Source of the DNA: Actinomadura oligospora ATCC 43269
Lineage (GTDB): Bacteria > Actinomycetota > Actinomycetes > Streptosporangiales > Streptosporangiaceae
DNA length: 64,000 nucleotides
Direction: 5' to 3'
Assembly (NCBI RefSeq): GCF_000518265.1
Contig: NZ_KI912410.1
Location: 600,774 to 664,773, forward strand
The notes beneath the pieces are model-generated. The model was given only the letters and a program-made list of their open reading frames with translations, was not told the origin of the DNA and did not search any database. A program made the position numbers and the translations under genes. Of this stretch, positions 50,938 to 58,737 are shown piece after piece. The stretch's first letter is position 1. Every line of letters starts with the position of its first letter.

Positions 50938-51906
50938 TCATGATCGTCCGTGCGCCGCGAAGAAGTCCCACAACATCGGGGAGACGCCCTTCGGCCAGGC
51001 GTGCCCGCCGCCGACCACCCTGCACAGGGCGAGTGACACGTCGTCCTTCGCGGCGGACGAGCAGTCGAGGTTCCCGCTCTGCGCGGCGAGCCTCGTCGGC
51101 CTGGGTTTCGGGACGTCGTCGTGCTTCCGCCAGAAGTCCATCGCGTACGAAACGGGAGGATACGGCCGGTCGTCGTTGATGTCGCGCCTGCCGCCGCCGT
51201 CGAACGGGACGTTGCGGTCGGCCGTCCCGTGGACGACGATCGCCGACACCGGACGGGACGGGTCGCACTTGGTGACCAGCGCGCCCTCCACGACCCCGAT
51301 CGCGGCGACCTTGCCCGCCGCCTCGCAGCCCATCCGGTAGGCCATGCCCGCGCCGTTGGAGAACCCGGTCACGAACACCCGCCTCGGGTCGCTCAGCCCG
51401 GACGAGTTCAGCCGGTCGATCAGCTTCGTCAGGAACCCGACGTCGTCGATGTTCCCGATCTTCGCCGGGCCGCAGCAGTCGCCCGCGTTCCACGACAGCA
51501 GGAAACCGTCCGGGTAGGCGACGAGGAACCCCTTCTCGTCGGCGATCGGGTCGAAGCCGGACAGCGACTCCATCGCCGACATGTTCGCGGCCCCGCCGTG
51601 CAGGGCGATGACCAGCGGCAACGGCTCGGACGGCCTGCCGTTCCCCCACTTGCGGTCGGCGAGGCCGGGCGGGACGTGGAGGAGGAACTCGCGGTGGCCG
51701 GGCGTCCCGACGTCCAGTTTGTGCTTGGTCGTGCCGGACGCGGTGGGGAAGCCGTCCACCTCGCGCGGCACGGTCGTGTTCGCCTTGCCACCGCTGCCGC
51801 GGGGCTTGCCGGAGCCCGCGCCCTGCCCGGGATCACCCGAGCATCCGGCCAGCGAGGTGGCCGCGACGAGCAGGGCGGCGAGGACGGTCAGCACATTCCG
51901 GCGCAT
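50938..51906 (-). CDS. Secreted lipoprotein esterase (LpqC/PHB depolymerase-like)
   Basis: 322 residues. The signal peptide ends in the lipobox LAGC at 19-22 (MRRNVLTVLAALLVAATSLAGC). The alpha/beta-hydrolase core has LVIALHGGAANM, the nucleophile GFSNGAG, Asp in HGTADRNVPFD and His in GGGHAWP. Several cysteines (DCCGP, KCDPS, DCSSA, LCRVV) may form disulphides. It is related to feruloyl esterases and polyhydroxybutyrate depolymerases; the substrate is unknown. Confidence 0.88.
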   Translation of the reverse strand: MRRNVLTVLAALLVAATSLAGCSGDPGQGAGSGKPRGSGGKANTTVPREVDGFPTASGTTKHKLDVGTPGHREFLLHVPPGLADRKWGNGRPSEPLPLVIALHGGAANMSAMESLSGFDPIADEKGFLVAYPDGFLLSWNAGDCCGPAKIGNIDDVGFLTKLIDRLNSSGLSDPRRVFVTGFSNGAGMAYRMGCEAAGKVAAIGVVEGALVTKCDPSRPVSAIVVHGTADRNVPFDGGGRRDINDDRPYPPVSYAMDFWRKHDDVPKPRPTRLAAQSGNLDCSSAAKDDVSLALCRVVGGGHAWPKGVSPMLWDFFAAHGRS

Positions 51907-51972
51907 ACGGCCGAACCTAACCGCCTCGCCGCCCACGAAACCACCACCCCGATGGCACGATGCGTGAAGAGG

Positions 51973-52944
51973 TCAGGCGGCGAAGACCTGGACGTGTTCG
52001 GGCGCGACACGGACGAGGACCTTCTGGCCCTCGTCGAGGGACGCGGCGGCGCGGGACGGGACGTCCGCGAACACGGTCGTCCCCTCGTGGGTCGCGTACA
52101 CCCTGGTCACGGCGCCGAGGAAGACCTTGACGTCCACGGTCGCGGGGAGGCCGAGGCCGCCCGCGCCGATCTCGACGTCCTCGGGACGGAACAGGCAGAG
52201 CGCCCGGTCCCCGGAGGGCGCCTCGACGTCGAAAGCGGCACCCCAGGCCACGCGTCCGTCCGTCACGGGGAGTTCGAGGGTGTTGCGGTTGCCGACGAAC
52301 CCGGCCGCGAAGCGGGTGGACGGCGCGGCGTACACCTCGGGCGGGGTGGCGCACTGCTCGATCCGGCCCGCGTTCATCACCGCGACCCGGTCGGAGATGG
52401 CGAGCGCCTCCGACTGGTCGTGGGTGACGAAGACGGTGGTGATGCCGACCTGGTGCTGGATGCGCCTGACCTCGTCCCGGAGACGCGTCCTGACCTGGGC
52501 GTTCAGGGCGGAGAGGGGTTCGTCCAGCAGGAGCACCTCCGGGCCCGGGGCGAGCGCGCGGGCCAGCGCGACGCGCTGCCGCTGACCGCCGGAGAGCTGG
52601 TTCGGCAGCTTGTGCCCGTGCTCCTCCAGGCCGACGAGCGCGAGCAGTTCCTCGACGCGTTTCGTGGTGTCCTTGCGGTCGTGCCGCCGGACGGTCAGTG
52701 GGAACGCCACGTTCTTCGCCGCCGACAGGTTCGGGAACAGCGCGTACGACTGGAACACCATCCCGATCGGACGCTTGCGGGCGGGCATGCGCGTGACGTC
52801 CCCGCCGCCGATGGAGATCGTCCCGGCGTCGGCGTCGTTCAGCCCGGCGATGCAGCGCAGCAGCGTGGTCTTGCCGCAGCCGGACGGTCCGAGCAGCGCG
52901 AGCATCTCGCCCTTGGCGACCGACACGTCCACCGCGTCCAGCAC
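51973..52944 (-). pseudogene. ABC transporter ATPase, N-terminally truncated
   Basis: 323 residues if started at GTG 52944 (VLDAVDVSVAKGE). Walker A GPSGCGKTT, Q-loop VFQSYALFPN, signature LSGGQRQRVALARAL, Walker B VLLLDEPLSAL and H-loop VTHDQSEA are intact, and a TOBE domain follows, as in Fe3+/putrescine/phosphonate importers. The first strand with the A-loop aromatic residue (about 20-25 residues) is missing, because the sequence changes abruptly to the antisense of another gene near 52944. No permease or binding-protein genes are adjacent. It is probably inactive. Confidence 0.75.
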
Positions 52945-53304
52945 ATCCGCGACCCCCGCACCGAACGCCTCCTCGGCCTCTCGGACGAACTGGGCATCTC
53001 CGGCCGCTACGTCGCCATCGCCCGCGCCATGGAGGACGCCACCGAGGACGTCTTCGGCCGGCGCGTGTGGCTCAACGGGCCCGGGTCCATGGGCTGCGTC
53101 GGCCTCGACCTGGGCTACGAGCCCTTGCAGCTCAAGGCCATGTTCATCGTCTGCCGCTCGCTGTCGCTGTGCGCGCACTCCATCGAGGAGGCCACGCGGG
53201 AGAAGGGCTGGCACGCGTCCGCCAACAGCGACATGATCCAGCCGCTCTCCCTCGAGATGCAGGGCCCCGACCACTACGACGGCCCCGCCGACCGCCACCT
53301 CTGA
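52945..53304 (+). pseudogene. Citrate synthase/citryl-CoA-lyase family C-terminal fragment
   Basis: 119 residues in frame to the stop at 53304: IRDPRTERLLGLSDELGISG, then WLNGPGSMGCVGLDLGYEP and FIVCRSLSLCAHSIEEA. These resemble the last third of citrate-synthase-fold enzymes (DPR, small-domain N-x-x-G and AHxxEE regions). The N-terminal two thirds are absent; upstream bases belong to the truncated ABC gene on the other strand. This is a remnant left by a deletion or recombination. Family assignment is by pattern and moderately sure. Confidence 0.65.
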
Positions 53305-53456
53305 CGCTGCCGGTGTCCCTGGGCGCGGTGCCGTGTGTTTCATACGCGCCGCGCCTTGGACGCTGAGTTGTCCACAGTTCCGGCGTTACGTTGTGATCAC
53401 TCGCCGTGCTCCCGGATGATCGTCATGTCAGCACTCCGTGACGAAGGGAACACGTC

Positions 53457-53912
53457 ATGCATCTCGCTCAGATCTGGCCGCTCATCGCGGCCGCCGTCGC
53501 CATCATCGGCGTCAACTTCCGCCAGATCACCCTCATCCGTTCCGGGCTCACCACACGCATCGACGGTGTCAACAGCGAACTCAACGCCAAGATCGACGGC
53601 TTCCACAGCGAACTCAACGCCAAGGTGGACGGCTTCCACAGTGAACTGAACGCCAAGGTGGACGGGTTCCACAGCGAGCTGAACGCCCAGATCGACGGTG
53701 TCCGCACAGAGATCAGCGGTGCTCGCACGGAACTCGATGCCAAGATCGACGGCACCAACGCGCGTGTCGAGGGTCTGCGTGCCGAGATGGGCGCCAGGTT
53801 CGACGGCCTCCGCAACGAGCTCGTGGCGACGATGCAACCCATGGCCCGGCTTCTCGAACGCCTCGACCAGGACTCCCGCGACCACCTCAAGACCCACCAC
53901 GGCCCCGGTTAG
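53457..53912 (+). CDS. Membrane-anchored coiled-coil protein with 11-residue repeats
   Basis: 151 residues. An N-terminal hydrophobic helix (IWPLIAAAVAIIGVNF) precedes about eight units of 11 residues of the type SELNAKVDGFH, then a helical tail. The hendecad period suggests a right-handed coiled coil that oligomerises near the membrane. The repeats are also near-identical in DNA (33 bp). GAAGGGA precedes ATG 53457. The function is unknown. Confidence 0.8.
   Translation: MHLAQIWPLIAAAVAIIGVNFRQITLIRSGLTTRIDGVNSELNAKIDGFHSELNAKVDGFHSELNAKVDGFHSELNAQIDGVRTEISGARTELDAKIDGTNARVEGLRAEMGARFDGLRNELVATMQPMARLLERLDQDSRDHLKTHHGPG
53575..53706. repeat. 33-bp in-frame tandem repeat, 4 close copies
   Basis: Units start at 53575, 53608, 53641 and 53674 and share AGCGAACTCAACGCCAAG-type sequence. 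More diverged units follow to about 53780. They encode the hendecads of the coiled-coil protein. High DNA identity suggests recent amplification. Confidence 0.92.
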
Positions 53913-53971
53913 CCGCGTGATCTCGGTTCACCGTGGTTCAGGGTTCGAGGTGGTTCTGGGATCGCGGTGGT

Positions 53972-54559
53972 TCAGGATTCGGAGTCGTCGCCTTTCAGGG
54001 CGCGGATGAACCACTCGCCGGAGCCGGTCTCGATGGCCTGGTGGGCCACGCGTCTGGCCGACTCGGTCCGGAGTTGGGCGAGTGAGCTCTCGATCCACGG
54101 GTGGACGATCCGGTTGCCCTGGTCGCGGTACTCGACGGCTTGGATCAGGCATTCGAGCTTGTCGGCGTCACGGGCGCAGAGCGCCTCGACGCTCTCCTTG
54201 CCCTCGTACTCGGCGACGACTCCGGTGATCAGTCGGGTGACCGTGTCCGGGAGGCCGTGCGTCTGCTGCTCGGTGACGTCCTCGTTGGACGCCGTGGTGA
54301 CGTGGGGCTTGGCCAGGTACGGGAGGTCGGTGAGGCGCGTCTCCTGGGTGTCGTGGAAGAGGCTGAGCAGCGCGGCACGCTCCGGGTCGGCTCCCTCCAT
54401 GGCGGCCAGCACGCTGGCGATGACGGCCGCCCGGTGCGAGTGGTCGGCGATGCTCTCGGGGTTCGAAACCCCGGCCACCAGCCAGCCCGTCCGCTTGTAG
54501 CGCTTCATGAGGCCGACCTCGAACAGGAAGTCCGTGAGCCGCTCGGTCTCGTCCGCCAT
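53972..54559 (-). CDS. HD-domain phosphohydrolase (YfbR/HDDC2-like)
   Basis: 195 residues. HD motifs are ESIADHSHRAAVIA (first His), LLSLFHDTQETRLTD (HD pair) and a later Asp in CARDADKLECLIQAVEY. Related proteins are 5'-deoxynucleotidases. ATG 54559 with AAAGGGG upstream is chosen over GTG 54565. Confidence 0.88.
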   Translation of the reverse strand: MADETERLTDFLFEVGLMKRYKRTGWLVAGVSNPESIADHSHRAAVIASVLAAMEGADPERAALLSLFHDTQETRLTDLPYLAKPHVTTASNEDVTEQQTHGLPDTVTRLITGVVAEYEGKESVEALCARDADKLECLIQAVEYRDQGNRIVHPWIESSLAQLRTESARRVAHQAIETGSGEWFIRALKGDDSES

Positions 54560-54601
54560 CCCCACCCCTTTGTGCCGTGCTGCTTGCCTATCAAGAACGT
54601 A

Positions 54602-54802
54602 GATGGTGCGCGGCGACCGACGGCAAGCGCCGCTTCGCGAGCCTGAGCAGGCGACCGGCGAGCAGGCGACGATGGCGCGCGGTGACCAAGGGGCAAGCGC
54701 CGCTTCGCGAGGCCGAGGAGGCGATCGGCGAGGAGTCGACCGGCGAGGAGGTCGCTGGGTTCATCGCGGAGCGTCGCCGGTGTGCGGAGCGTCGCCGGTG
54801 TG
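54602..54802. repeat. Repeat-rich spacer (70-bp duplication and 18-bp doublet)
   Basis: GATGGTGCGCGG... at 54602 and 54671 begin two diverged copies, about 70 bp long, that share GGCAAGCGCCGCTTCGCGAG (54622 and 54692). CGGAGCGTCGCCGGTGTG occurs twice in tandem (54767-54784 and 54785-54802). No convincing gene is seen in 54566-54878. The spacer separates the HD-domain gene from the NmrA-like gene. Confidence 0.8.
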
Positions 54803-54812
54803 ACGCGACCGT

Positions 54813-54846
54813 CTTCCTGAAGCCCGCCGCCGACGGACAGGACGAT
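54813..54846 (+). repeat. Left copy of a 34-bp direct repeat
   Basis: This copy matches 56526-56559 at 29 of 34 positions (core CTTCCTGA, GCCCGCCG, CGACGG and CGAT). The two copies flank the NmrA-like/TetR gene pair. Confidence 0.65.
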
Positions 54847-54878
54847 TCCGGCCGTACAGGGGGCCGGGGGGAGGCCAA

Positions 54879-55769
54879 CTATCGGATTCGTTTGAGGAGG
54901 GTGGTGCCTTCGCGGGTGAGCCAGGTATCGAAGGTCATGAGTGTGGGGTGGAGTTCCCGCAGGGCCGGGATGTCGGCCTGCCAGCCGCCTCGGTTGTTGG
55001 CGAACTCGTATCCGGCCCGGGCGTCGGGGTCTGCGGTCGTGAGGTCTTCGAGGGGGATGGCGTTGTAGGTGACCGGGCTGCCGGTCGCGCGGGTGATGGC
55101 GTCGACGATCTGGAGGAAGGTGAGTTCGTCTCCGGCGATCTCGAGGGCTTGTCCGAGGTGGTGCTGGCGGTGGGTGAACGCGAGTGCCGCGAAGGCGCCG
55201 ATGTCGGTCGCCGCTATGAGCTGGACGGGCACGTCCGGCTTGATGACATCGGTCAGGACGCCGTTGCGCACCCCGGTGACCGGGTTCGCCTGGTTCTCCA
55301 TGAACCGGACGGGACGCAGGAACGTCCAGGGCATGTCGAGCGCGCGGATGTGATCCTCGATCTGGCCCTTGCTCTCCCAGCGCCGGATTCCCGGGGAGCG
55401 GTCGACACCGCCGACCGAGGCGTAGACGAGATGGGCGACCTCGGCGTCCTTGGCGGCGTCGGCGACCTTCAGGCCCATCCGGATCTCGTCGGCCACGGTG
55501 AAGCCGGGCGGGGTGCCGGGGTATCCGGCGGTGGGCTGGACGCTGAAGACGCCGTGGACGCCACGCATCGCCGCGTCCAGTGAGGCGCGGTCGTCCATGT
55601 CGCCGGTCGCCAGTTCGGCCCCGGCCTCGGCGAGCGCCCGCGCCGCCGTGGAGGAGGCGTCGCGGACGAGCGCTCGCACACGCCATCCCGCGCGGAGCAG
55701 ATGCCGGGCGGTGGCTCCGCCCTGGAGCCCGGTGGCCCCGGTGACCAGCACGGTCGGTTCAGCGGACAT
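54879..55769 (-). CDS. NmrA-family NAD(P)-binding protein
   Basis: 296 residues (MSAEPTVLVTGATGLQGGATARHLLRAG). The GxTGxxG motif is followed by LVRDASS at the strand 2 end (NADP preference), and YASVGGVDRSPGIRRWESKGQ replaces the usual catalytic motif. FLRPVRFMENQA fits the NmrA/HSCARG family. It is divergent from the TetR gene at 55869 with two palindromes between them. ATG 55769 has GGAGG five bases upstream. Confidence 0.9.
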   Translation of the reverse strand: MSAEPTVLVTGATGLQGGATARHLLRAGWRVRALVRDASSTAARALAEAGAELATGDMDDRASLDAAMRGVHGVFSVQPTAGYPGTPPGFTVADEIRMGLKVADAAKDAEVAHLVYASVGGVDRSPGIRRWESKGQIEDHIRALDMPWTFLRPVRFMENQANPVTGVRNGVLTDVIKPDVPVQLIAATDIGAFAALAFTHRQHHLGQALEIAGDELTFLQIVDAITRATGSPVTYNAIPLEDLTTADPDARAGYEFANNRGGWQADIPALRELHPTLMTFDTWLTREGTTLLKRIR

Positions 55770-55799
55770 GAGTGCCTCCATCAAAGTCAGGACATAAGC

Positions 55800-55848
55800 G
55801 GGGAATATTCCCCGGTTTTCGCCGGGTAGCATATGGGGAGAATTCCCC
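55800..55848. promoter_or_regulatory. Two TetR operator palindromes
   Basis: GGGGAATATTCCCC (55800-55813) is a perfect 14-bp palindrome, and GGGGAGAATTCCCC (55835-55848) is a near-perfect second copy. Their centres are 35 bp apart in the 99-bp gap between the divergent genes. They are likely bound by the adjacent TetR protein to control both directions. Confidence 0.8.
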
Positions 55849-55868
55849 ACTTTGCAACGGAGGTGGTC

Positions 55869-56444
55869 ATGACGTCGTCCCCCGGACAGCGTCCGCTGCG
55901 CGCCGACGCGCGCCGCAACGCCGAGCGACTGGTCGGCGCGGCCCGCGAGGTGTTCGCCGAGCGTGGCGTGGACGTGCCGCTCGACGACATCGCCCGCCAC
56001 GCGGGCGTGGGGAACGCGACGCTCTACAGGCGTTTCCCGACTCGCCAGGACCTACTGGAGGCGGTCTACCGCGACCGCGTCGAACAGATCGGGGCTCGCG
56101 CGGCCGAACTGCTCGCGACCACCGCACCGGACGAGGCGCTCACCACGTGGCTGCTGGAGGTCGTCCGCGACGGAAGCAGCTCGCGCGGGTTCACCGCGAC
56201 CCTCAAGTCGGCGCTGCAGACCCAGGGCGTCGACGTGGCGTGGTGCCGGAACCGGATTCAGGATGCCGCCGAACACCTGCTCACGCGCGCGCAGAAGGCC
56301 GGTGCCGTCCGTCCCGACGTCACAGCCGTCCAGCTGCTCAAACTCGCCAACGGCATCGCGTTCAGCACCGAACACGAACCCGACGCCGACCACCAGGCCG
56401 AGCAACTCCTCACCCTGACCCTCACCGGCCTCCGCCCCAGCTGA
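55869..56444 (+). CDS. TetR-family transcriptional regulator
   Basis: 191 residues starting at ATG 55869 with GGAGG upstream. The HTH reads VPLDDIARHAGVGNATLYRRFPTRQDLLEAV, and the C-terminal domain (about 85-190) resembles the TetR_C SbtR-like group. It probably represses the divergent NmrA-like gene and itself through the GGGGAATATTCCCC sites. Confidence 0.92.
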   Translation: MTSSPGQRPLRADARRNAERLVGAAREVFAERGVDVPLDDIARHAGVGNATLYRRFPTRQDLLEAVYRDRVEQIGARAAELLATTAPDEALTTWLLEVVRDGSSSRGFTATLKSALQTQGVDVAWCRNRIQDAAEHLLTRAQKAGAVRPDVTAVQLLKLANGIAFSTEHEPDADHQAEQLLTLTLTGLRPS

Positions 56445-56525
56445 GCCAACGGTCCCGGGCCTGTTTGAGCCGACGGCCCCACCTGGCTGAGTCGACTCGG
56501 CTCCGACGCGGTTGAGTCCACCGGC

Positions 56526-56559
56526 CTTCCTGAGGCCCGCCGGCGACGGGTAGGGCGAT
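56526..56559 (+). repeat. Right copy of a 34-bp direct repeat
   Basis: It matches 54813-54846 in the same orientation with five differences. The preceding spacer (56445-56525) also contains three short TGAGCCGACGG-like segments. Confidence 0.65.
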
Positions 56560-56592
56560 CGGAGGGCCGTGGCCCGGTGCGTGGATGCCTGG

Positions 56593-57219
56593 TCAGGGGC
56601 TGGGGAGGAGGGCGTCGATTGCGCGGTGGGCCTTGGTGGTGGCGTTCTTGTCGTCCAGGCGTAGGGCGAGGTTGGTCGCGTTGAGGATCGCGTCGATCTG
56701 GAAGGCGGTCAGGTCGGCGTCCAAGGCGGCGATCTCGTCGGCATCGACGGCGTTGCGCAGCTCGGCGGCGATGAGCGACAGCCAGTCCTGGCGCTGGCGG
56801 GCCAGGGCGTCGCGGACGGGGCCGGGGCGGCTGTCGAAGTCGGGCAGGTTCGCGGACCAGAAGCAGCCGCCGGTGAACAGCGGCTTCTCCGCGTAGGCGA
56901 TCCAGTTCGCGATGAGGGCCCGCAGCCGCGTCACTCCGGGGGGCGCGGTCTGGGCCGGGCGGACGACGGCGTCGAGAAACAGGTCGAGGGCCGCGTCGAC
57001 CGTGGCCAGGTGAAGGTTCTCCTTCGTCCGGAACAAGGTCTGGATGCCGCTCTTGCTCAGGCCGAGGTCGGTGGCGAGCCGGCCGAGGCTGAGCCCGTTG
57101 AGGCCCTCGGCCGACGCGACGTCCACGGCGTGCCGGGTGATGGCTCGCCGCGATCGCGCGCCCCGCAGCAGCCGTCCATCGGTCACGGCCGGCTCAGGAG
57201 CGGAATTCTCGGTGTTCAT
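56593..57219 (-). CDS. TetR-family transcriptional regulator
   Basis: 208 residues from ATG 57219 (MNTENSAPEP); ATG 57228 is equally possible. The HTH is LSLGRLATDLGLSKSGIQTLFRTKENLHLATV. The C-terminal domain (about 100-200, GGCFWSANLPDFDSRPGPV) is of the TetR_C_16/YxaF-like type. No target gene is obvious nearby. Confidence 0.88.
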   Translation of the reverse strand: MNTENSAPEPAVTDGRLLRGARSRRAITRHAVDVASAEGLNGLSLGRLATDLGLSKSGIQTLFRTKENLHLATVDAALDLFLDAVVRPAQTAPPGVTRLRALIANWIAYAEKPLFTGGCFWSANLPDFDSRPGPVRDALARQRQDWLSLIAAELRNAVDADEIAALDADLTAFQIDAILNATNLALRLDDKNATTKAHRAIDALLPSP

Positions 57220-57502
57220 CGCTCCCATCGTCCCATGTTCGACACGATGACATACGAGCGTCCGCATTGTTTGCCTCTGCTGACGTTGCCGAGGGAGACC
57301 TGGGGCGGAGTGTCTGGCCGCGGCTTCGCGGCTCTCTTGCCCAGGACGCTGGACGCTCGCGTTCGGCGGGTTTGGCCGGTGTGAGGCCGAGGTGCTCGCG
57401 GATGTCGCTGAGTCTGATGTCGGTCAGGCGCAGCCTGGCCGACGTCTCGATGAGGTCCAGTTCGTCGGGATCGTCAAAGACCTCGGCCTTGGTTGCGCTC
57501 AT
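57194..57502 (-). CDS. Possible small protein upstream of tetR
   Basis: An open frame of 102 codons from ATG 57502 (MSATKAEVFDDPDELDLIET...). The first 45 residues look like an acidic amphipathic helix pair (SARLRLTDIRLSDIREHLGL), while the rest is low-complexity. It overlaps the TetR start by 26 bp. No ribosome-binding site is strong, so it may not be a gene. Confidence 0.3.
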   Translation of the reverse strand: MSATKAEVFDDPDELDLIETSARLRLTDIRLSDIREHLGLTPAKPAERERPASWAREPRSRGQTLRPRSPSATSAEANNADARMSSCRTWDDGSDEHREFRS

Positions 57503-57577
57503 CGTCCTTCTTCTGAACCGGTTGGTCCGGCGGGTCATCGCCCCTGGGACGACCCGCCGGACGCGGTCGGCCGGGGG

Positions 57578-58606
57578 TCAGTTCTCGACGGTGGCCGTGG
57601 TGGTGACGGTTCCGGCGAGGGAGAGGACCCACTTGGCGGAGATCTTGATCTGGGTGCCCGCGGGGACCGACGCGTCCACCTGGATGGGGAAGTTGGCGCC
57701 CGCGGAGTCGGCGCGGATCTCGACCTTCGCGGGGACCGTCACGCCGGGGGTGTCACTGGTGAGTTCGATGACGGCCCCGAGCGGGTGCCAGTTGGTGCCC
57801 AGGCCGATGGAGCCGATGTTGGGGAAGGCTCCGGCCTGGAGCTTGCGGGTGACGCCGACCGTGAAGTTCTTGGGCACGAACAGCGGGGCCAGGCCCGCGG
57901 GCGGGTGGCCCAGGTCGGCGTCGATGTCGGTGATGCCGATCGGCCAGACCGGGACGCTCGGGTAGTCGACGGTGAAGGTGCCCTCCGTACTCCCCGCGGG
58001 GACGATCACGTACGGCGGGATCTTCGGTTCGGGGCTGTCGGGCAGGCCGGAGTGGTGGTTGAGCCGGAGGTCGACCGCGGTCCCGCCGGCCTTGGCCGGG
58101 GCGCTGATGTGGACGGTGCCGGTCGCCTTGGTCCCGGCGACGACGGCCTTGGCGTCGTTCGGGACGTCGAGGTCGAGCCGCTCCACCGTCTGGTCGCGCC
58201 AGTCGGGCGGGACGACGGTGACGTCGGTGGTGGCGCTGGAGTCGCTCGAGCTGGCGATCAGGGGGACGGTCGTCGTGGACGAGTACGCCTCCAGCCGGAT
58301 CGGGAAGCTGACGCTGGTGGCCCCGGCGGGGACCCGGACCACGTCATTGGTCGAGTAGGCGTAGTTCCGGTCGCCGCGTCCCACGCTGATCACCTCGACC
58401 GCGAGGCCGCCCGGTGGGGCCGGGGCGCTCAGCCGGACGGTCTGGACGGCCTCGTCCCCGCCCGTGATGGTGGACGGCGAGACGCTGGTCGCGACGACCT
58501 GCGGGGTGGTCTCGGCGTGTGCGGGCAGGGCGGTGAGGGCGGCCGGGAGGGTGGCCAGGGCGGCGGCGGCGGCGAGGCCGAGCCGACGCGTGCGCGTGAT
58601 CGTCAT
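57578..58606 (-). CDS. Secreted protein with three Ig-like/beta-sandwich repeats
   Basis: 342 residues. The signal peptide is MTITRTRRLGLAAAAALA to PAHA (cut near 32). The mature part is about three repeats of roughly 100 residues, each with a TVxLSAPA/TVHISAPA strand and an IxVPAGxTxxxFxV strand, as in bacterial surface beta-sandwich repeats. It contains no Cys and no anchor, so it is probably released or cell-wall-associated. The function is unknown. Confidence 0.82.
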   Translation of the reverse strand: MTITRTRRLGLAAAAALATLPAALTALPAHAETTPQVVATSVSPSTITGGDEAVQTVRLSAPAPPGGLAVEVISVGRGDRNYAYSTNDVVRVPAGATSVSFPIRLEAYSSTTTVPLIASSSDSSATTDVTVVPPDWRDQTVERLDLDVPNDAKAVVAGTKATGTVHISAPAKAGGTAVDLRLNHHSGLPDSPEPKIPPYVIVPAGSTEGTFTVDYPSVPVWPIGITDIDADLGHPPAGLAPLFVPKNFTVGVTRKLQAGAFPNIGSIGLGTNWHPLGAVIELTSDTPGVTVPAKVEIRADSAGANFPIQVDASVPAGTQIKISAKWVLSLAGTVTTTATVEN

Positions 58607-58737
58607 GCCCGAAGTAAACGATCTCCGCGGCCCGGGCCGACAGGACCTCGGCGATCACGTTCGAAGTCCGTAAGGAATCCCGACGCAGTGCCGTCCCGTG
58701 AACGCGCGCAGTCATGCCGGAGGCGCGTCCCGGCAGG

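Noticed and set aside
51121..52941. Rightward open frame upstream of the citrate-synthase-like fragment
   Set aside because: It is antisense to the esterase lipoprotein and ABC ATPase genes, and only the part after 52945 has family features.
51973..53343. ABC ATPase starting at 53343 with a 130-residue N-terminal extension
   Set aside because: The extension is the antisense of the citrate-synthase-like fragment and has no ABC features; the family match begins at about 52944.
53575..53706. 33-bp repeats as a possible CRISPR array
   Set aside because: The units are contiguous without unique spacers and encode in-frame hendecads; no cas genes are present.
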